Assembly: GCA_963791885.1 (NCBI GenBank)
Contig: CAWBUL010000005.1
Location: 2,232,001 to 2,296,000 of the forward strand
Direction of reading: 5' to 3'
Source: CAVSUZ01 sp963791885
Lineage (GTDB): Bacteria > Pseudomonadota > Alphaproteobacteria > Acetobacterales > Acetobacteraceae
DNA length: 64,000 bases
This document shows positions 59,749-64,000 of this stretch, piece by piece (position 1 is the first letter of the stretch; each line of letters begins with the position of its first letter). The position numbers and the translations under genes were made by a program. The notes under the pieces are model-generated. The model ran no database searches and was not told the origin of the DNA. It worked only from the letters and a program-made list of their open reading frames with translations.

Positions 59749-61038
59749 CTATCCCGGCCCCATCAGCGCCGTCGGTACGAACAAAACAAGCGGTGGAACA
59801 TAGGTCGCCAGCAACAGCGGCACGATCAGCGCCACGATGAAGGGCGCGACCTCACGGGAAAACTCCGCGATATTGATCCGGCTCAACCCGCACATCACGA
59901 AAACGATCGACCCCACCGGCGGTATGATCAGGCCAATGCTGAGATTGACCGTCATCACCACGCCAAGATGCACAGGGTCGATACCCGCCTTGATGGCCAA
60001 CGGCAGGATCATCGGCGTGATGATCACGAGCGCCGGAATCGCCTCGATCACCGCGCCGAAAGTCAGCAACAGCACATTGAGCGACAACAGCAGGACCCAC
60101 GGATGGTCCGTGTCGCTGAGGAACGGCATGCGGGCAAGCTGCGCCGGCACATCTGCGCGCGCCAGCACCCACGATAGAATCGAAGCGGTGGAGAGCACGA
60201 ACATCACCTTGCCGGTGGTCCAGGCGGTTCGCTGCACGATCTCGGGCAGGCCCGACGGTCGCACCGTGCGATAAACCACCAATCCCAGCAGCAGCGCGTA
60301 TATCCCGGCAATTGCAGCCAATTCCGTCGGCGTGAAAACGCCGCCGACAATGCCGGCTACCACGATAAACGGCGTGACCAGAACAAGAGCCGCCCGACGG
60401 GTCGCCCGCCCCATTCCCATGAGCCCCACATAGGGGCCGCGCGGCAGCTTCATGCGGCGTGCGAACAAAGCCGTAAGCACCATCAACCATCCGCCCATCA
60501 GCGCGCCGGGGATGATGCCGCCTAGGAACAATCGCCCGACTGAGACGTTCGCGATCGAGGCGTAGATCACCATGATTATGCTGGGAGGAATCACCGGCCC
60601 GATCGTTGCCGCCGCCCCGACCAGAGCAGCCGCAAATGCCGTTGGATATCCCGTCTTGGTCATGGCCGGCACCAACACCGTCGCGGTCGCGGCGGCATCG
60701 GCCGTCCCCGATCCAGAGATGCCCGCCATGATCATGTTAGTGACGATCGCCGCATGTCCCATGCCGCCCGGCAAATGTCCGACGACGGCCTCCGCCAGCT
60801 CTGCAAGACGATCGGTGATTTTCGCGGATTCCATCAATTCGCCGAGAAACAGAAACAGCGGCACTGCCAGGATCACAAAGGAATCCAGGCCGAAGAACAT
60901 GCGCTGCGCGACAACCTCGAGCCCGACATGGGGCAGCATCAGCAATCCGACCGCGGCGGCCAGGCCCATCGCGAAGGCAATCGGCACGTCCATCAACATC
61001 AACAGAAACATGCTGCCGAACAGCACGCCCGTCACCAT
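59749..61038 (-). CDS. dctM: TRAP transporter large permease (DctM)
   Basis: About 429 aa, 12 or so membrane helices. The family opening is LFGSMFLLMLMDVPIAFAMG, with FVILAVPLFLFLGELMESAK, MAGISGSGTADAAATATVLV, and the conserved IGPVIPPSIIMVIYA and later LIIPPVGSIVFVMCGL. It is the main transport subunit of a sodium-driven dicarboxylate-type TRAP system. ATG 61038 overlaps the DctQ stop by 7 bp. The gene order DctP-DctQ-DctM is standard, and the binding protein shares the operon. Confidence 0.93.
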   Translation of the reverse strand: MVTGVLFGSMFLLMLMDVPIAFAMGLAAAVGLLMLPHVGLEVVAQRMFFGLDSFVILAVPLFLFLGELMESAKITDRLAELAEAVVGHLPGGMGHAAIVTNMIMAGISGSGTADAAATATVLVPAMTKTGYPTAFAAALVGAAATIGPVIPPSIIMVIYASIANVSVGRLFLGGIIPGALMGGWLMVLTALFARRMKLPRGPYVGLMGMGRATRRAALVLVTPFIVVAGIVGGVFTPTELAAIAGIYALLLGLVVYRTVRPSGLPEIVQRTAWTTGKVMFVLSTASILSWVLARADVPAQLARMPFLSDTDHPWVLLLSLNVLLLTFGAVIEAIPALVIITPMILPLAIKAGIDPVHLGVVMTVNLSIGLIIPPVGSIVFVMCGLSRINIAEFSREVAPFIVALIVPLLLATYVPPLVLFVPTALMGPG

Positions 61039-61520
61039 GACGGGCGCCTCCCGGGTGCGCCGCGATTGAGCAGACCGATCAGCCGGCCGGCTAGATGGAT
61101 GCTCATGTAACCAGCTGAGAATGGCAGCACCGCGTAAACGACACCGAGCGGCAACTCCAGCACGGATGACCGGGCATAGGACAGGCGCCAACTCCATTCG
61201 GCGCTTTTTTGCATGAGCATCAACGTGAAGGCGAGGCACAGAGCGGTGCCGATCAGCTCGATGACCCAGCCTGCAGGCCGCGGCAGGCGTCGCACCACAA
61301 CGTCGATTGAAAAGTGCTGCCCGCGGCCCAGGATCACGCTTGCCGAAAGAAAGCTCGACCAGACGAAGGAGTAGCGCGCCACTTCGTCGGTCCACGGCAG
61401 CGGTAACTGTAGCACGTAGCGCACGAACACCTGTGCGACAACGCACATGAAGAACACAGCCCAGAGCACCACGACCACGCCCATGATCGCTGCATCGATA
61501 ATCGCCAATACCCGGCGCAC
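61032..61520 (-). CDS. dctQ: TRAP transporter small permease (DctQ)
   Basis: 162 aa, four membrane helices. FFMCVVAQVFVRYVLQLPLP WTDE-type region (RYVLQLPLPWTDEVARYSFV) and LGRGQHFSIDVVV are classical DctQ motifs. It starts six bases after the DctP stop and overlaps dctM, so the three genes are one transcription unit. Confidence 0.92.
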   Translation of the reverse strand: MRRVLAIIDAAIMGVVVVLWAVFFMCVVAQVFVRYVLQLPLPWTDEVARYSFVWSSFLSASVILGRGQHFSIDVVVRRLPRPAGWVIELIGTALCLAFTLMLMQKSAEWSWRLSYARSSVLELPLGVVYAVLPFSAGYMSIHLAGRLIGLLNRGAPGRRPSW

Positions 61521-61526
61521 GACGGG

Positions 61527-62525
61527 TTACTTCGTATCGATGACCGCCTGGATCAGCGCCATCCCGCCGACGCGATCGGCGTACTTCTGATAGACCGGCT
61601 GCACGGCCTTACGGAACTGGTCCAGATCCACGACGTCGTTGACCTGCATGCCGAGTTTCTGTGCCTCGGCCAGAGCCTGTTTGTTATCGGCGTCATAGGC
61701 GCCATCGTACCAAGCCAGGACTTCCGTCGCGGCGGCACGCATCGCGCTCTGATCGGTCGGCGGCAGTCCCTGGAACCATTTCGCGTTAGCCGCGATTCCG
61801 GATGGAATCGAGAAATGACGCGTCAGACTATAATATTTCGCGATCTCCGGCACTTTGCCGGTGATCAGGCCATTGGGCGGCGTTTCAGCGCCGTCGATCA
61901 CGCCTTGCTTGGCGGCCATGTAAACTTCTGGATACGCCATCGGCGTCGGGATCGCGCCCAGGTCCTTGAACGTGTCGACCATGATCGGGCCTTCCATGAC
62001 GCGCAGCTTCATTCCGTTCAGATCGGCGGGGGTGCGCACCGGCCGTCGGCTGTTCCAGACCGAGCGTGGGCCGTCCGCCATGCCGGGGATGAGTATCATT
62101 ATGCCGGTCTTGCTCTGGAATTCCGCATAGACCTTCTGGCCGATGGGTCCATTCACCACCTTGCGCATGTGGTCGATGTCGCGGAACAGGAATGGCAGGT
62201 CGAACAGCATCGTGTTAGGGTAGAAGGAACCAAGGATGGCGTTGTTGAACTGACACATCTCCAGGTTTCCGCCCATCAGAGCCTCGATGTTCTCCTGCTG
62301 GCCTCCGAGCTGGCCGTCGGTGATGACCTTAATCGTCACGTCGCCATTGGTTTTCTCCGCAACTTTCGAGGCGAACAGCGATTCCATCCGCACCATCAAG
62401 AACGCCGAAGGATTGACTGTGGCCAGGGTGGCTTCAGTCTTCGCCCTTGCGCGCAAAGGAGTCGCGATACCGGTGGCAGCCAAAGCAGCCAACGCCTGCC
62501 GTCGGGTGAATGAGGTGCTGTTCAT
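61527..62525 (-). CDS. dctP: TRAP transporter solute-binding protein (DctP)
   Basis: 332 aa with a TAT-like signal (FTRRQALAALAATGIATPL). The DctP fold is seen in ITDGQLGGQQENIEALMGGN, LFDLPFLFRDIDHMRKV, and GMKLRVMEGPIMVDTFKDLG with the substrate-contacting Arg, then YPEVYMAAKQGVIDGAETPP. The ligand is likely an organic acid anion. ATG 62525 has GGGAGAAAC upstream; an in-frame ATG at 62552 is less likely because it precedes the ribosome-binding site. Confidence 0.93.
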   Translation of the reverse strand: MNSTSFTRRQALAALAATGIATPLRARAKTEATLATVNPSAFLMVRMESLFASKVAEKTNGDVTIKVITDGQLGGQQENIEALMGGNLEMCQFNNAILGSFYPNTMLFDLPFLFRDIDHMRKVVNGPIGQKVYAEFQSKTGIMILIPGMADGPRSVWNSRRPVRTPADLNGMKLRVMEGPIMVDTFKDLGAIPTPMAYPEVYMAAKQGVIDGAETPPNGLITGKVPEIAKYYSLTRHFSIPSGIAANAKWFQGLPPTDQSAMRAAATEVLAWYDGAYDADNKQALAEAQKLGMQVNDVVDLDQFRKAVQPVYQKYADRVGGMALIQAVIDTK

Positions 62526-62924
62526 TGTCGTTTCTCCCAATGACCACGGCATCGCTACGAGTGCCGGAGCCTAGTTGTCATACGATTACCACAGCTTCTC
62601 GCTGCCGCGAATACCTTGCCCTCGCCGCTTGCGGCGCCAACAACCAGGTCTCGTTAGCGCGGGACGTTCGAAGAAGGACCATTTCGTCAGATCGAAAATC
62701 CTCCGTGCCTCGCCCACTTGGGACGCATTCACGAGCAGATCGAGATCCTGCATCGCAGTGGCCGCTTCCCCGCAGAGATCGCGGCGGCGACGCAGCGCCT
62801 GCACATAGTCTGCGGCGGTGATCAGCCCGCCACGACCACCCCGCCCCAGCCGTCGCCGCCCTATTGAACCGCCTCGCCGGCTCCCTCGATACTGCCACCA
62901 CCACAACGGACGCAGAGGCCTGGA
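62526..62924. other. Intergenic region, possible gene remnant
   Basis: 399 bp between two divergent binding-protein genes. A plus-strand frame to about 62861 contains LGRIHEQIEILHRSGRFPAE and ends soon after; it has a protein-like helix but no start, family or upstream context. Another frame shift near 62700 would be needed to extend it. I treat it as a possible remnant only. Confidence 0.3.
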
Positions 62925-64000
62925 ATGAAGCGCCGTCACTTTCTCGCCGGCTCGGCAGCCCTCACCCTCGCCGCACCATCCGTCCGAGCAGCCGGAAATC
63001 CGAAGCTCCTCAAATTCATCCCCCAAGCCGACATCGCGCTGCTCGATCCCGACTTCACCCCCGCCCTGGTCACGCGCAACCACGCCTACATGGTCTACGA
63101 CACACTCTATGGCGTGGACGACGCACTCCACCCGCGCCCGCAAATGGCCGCGGGAATCCCCGGCTCCCTCGCCGTCTATCTGCGCAACGCCGACTACGTC
63201 CCGCGCACCGACGGCCCGCCCTCCGGCACCGCAGGCCCCAAGATCGCGAATTTCGATCGCGTCGAGTGGCACACCATCCCCGATCCCGCGACCGCCGCCG
63301 CCGCCATACAAGCCGGCGAGGCCGACTGGTGGGAGCAGGCGACATCCGACCTCCTGCCGCTTCTGCGCAGCGACAAGAACGTCAGGGTCGAGGTGATCGA
63401 CAGCCTCGGCTACCACGCCGTGCTGCGCTTCAATCACCTGTATCCGCCCTTCGACAACGCCGGCATCCGCCGCGCGCTTCTCGGAGCCTTCAGCCAGACC
63501 GATATGATGACCGCGGTCGCCGGCGACGATCGCTCCATGTGGAAAGCCGGCGTCGGCTTCTTCCAGCCTAACTCCCCCTGCGCCAGCGACGCAGGCATGG
63601 AAAAGCTGAACAGCCCGCGCGACCTCGCGCAGGTCAAACGCGATCTCGCCGCCGCTGGTTACAACGGAGAGAAATTCGTCTTCCTCGTGCCGACCGACCT
63701 GCCCGCCATCAACGCCATGAGCGAAGTTGCCGCCGATATCTTCCGCAAGCTCGGCATGAACATGGACTACCAGACGCTGGACTGGGCCACCGTCGCGCAG
63801 CGCCTCAATTCGCAGGAGCCGTTGGACAAGGGCGGCTGGAGTTCTGAATGCAAATTATGCCCCCGGCTACGCCGCCAGCAGCCCCGCCGCCCACGGCTTC
63901 CTGCGCGGCCTCGGCCGCAAATCGCTGTTCGGATGGCCCACCATGCCGAAGCTGGAAGCACTCCGCAGCGCCTGGATCGATTCAACCGATCCGGACGAAC
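62925..64000 (+). pseudogene. Family 5 ABC substrate-binding protein with internal deletion (runs off window)
   Basis: Starts at ATG 62925 with a twin-arginine-like leader (MKRRHFLAGSAALTLAAPSV). The opening HAYMVYDTLYGVDDALHPRP and the later NFDRVEWHTIPDPATAAAAI, DKNVRVEVIDSLGYHAVLRF and FDNAGIRRALLGAFSQTDMM are typical of SBP_bac_5 proteins. After PQMAAG the sequence jumps to PGSLAVYLRNADYVPR, so about 110-130 residues usually found between are missing, in frame. Near 63850 the frame also breaks: GGWS should continue as NYAPGYAASSPAAHG, which lies in another frame. Both points suggest a decaying gene. Confidence 0.8.

Noticed and set aside
1..64000. CRISPR arrays, rRNA or tRNA genes, riboswitches
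   Set aside because: I saw no regularly spaced repeats, no rRNA core sequences and no cloverleaf-like segments. A covariance-model search would settle small RNAs.

Overview
The window is high-GC (roughly 60-65% by eye) chromosomal DNA from an alphaproteobacterium. The best supported guess is the Rhodospirillales/Acetobacteraceae. The evidence is a GcrA cell-cycle regulator (alphaproteobacterial only), an LpxH/PlcP-like phosphatase next to a family 4 glycosyltransferase, an EF-G-like GTPase, a tripartite TRAP transporter and a Gld-type ABC operon. Most genes are ordinary housekeeping, transport and catabolic genes in short operons. Two stretches (11.8-20.3 kb and 57.0-59.5 kb) and one single insertion (48.2-49.0 kb) are mobile DNA.

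Layout. 1-11 kb: 5'-part of an HtrA protease, an oligopeptide-type solute-binding protein, a cell-surface/polysaccharide group (NDP-sugar epimerase, YdcF/DUF218, metallo-beta-lactamase-fold protein, two glycosyltransferases), then a membrane-lipid cluster (diacylglycerol kinase, PlcP/LpxH-like phosphatase, Agt-like glycosyltransferase). 11.8-14.5 kb: a 78-codon gene split at codons 3-5 by a complete IS66-family element (2462 bp, 8-bp target duplication). 14.67-20.29 kb: two cargo-carrying IS1595-family elements lie side by side in mirror image. Each has the same internal gene order: small gene A, a HEPN-like gene, small gene B, one variable cargo (a TacA/GNAT toxin-antitoxin pair in one, a YkgJ-type cysteine-cluster protein in the other), and the transposase. 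This is the most novel-looking system in the window.

20.6-41.5 kb: DUF3800 remnant, FtsK, dienelactone-hydrolase-like proteins, chloramphenicol-phosphotransferase-like kinase, GcrA, NUDIX, a four-gene overlapping Gld-type ABC operon, a TPR/ATP-grasp protein, CaiB CoA-transferase, S53 peptidase, split aconitase X, a thioredoxin-NhaA fusion and ParDE. 41.5-56.8 kb: EF-G-like GTPase, sugar-type binding protein, RlpA, YcgN plus DHDPS-family lyase, a PEP-CTERM protein broken by an IS5-family element, an enoyl-CoA hydratase/acyl-CoA dehydrogenase pair, an alpha/beta-hydrolase lipoprotein, a zinc-finger protein, DNA polymerase I (with apparently dead proofreading motifs) and a Uma2 nuclease. 57-64 kb: second IS66 copy, dipeptidase stump, DctPQM TRAP transporter, and an internally deleted family 5 binding protein running off the end.

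A caution for every reader: at least ten otherwise intact genes change frame once or more, nearly always by one base and usually in a short homopolymer (sites near 1930, 3645, 4472, 5574, 21523, 21890, 23364, 38842, 50983, 59630). Sequencing error is the simplest explanation, so these genes are annotated as single genes spanning the frameshift.
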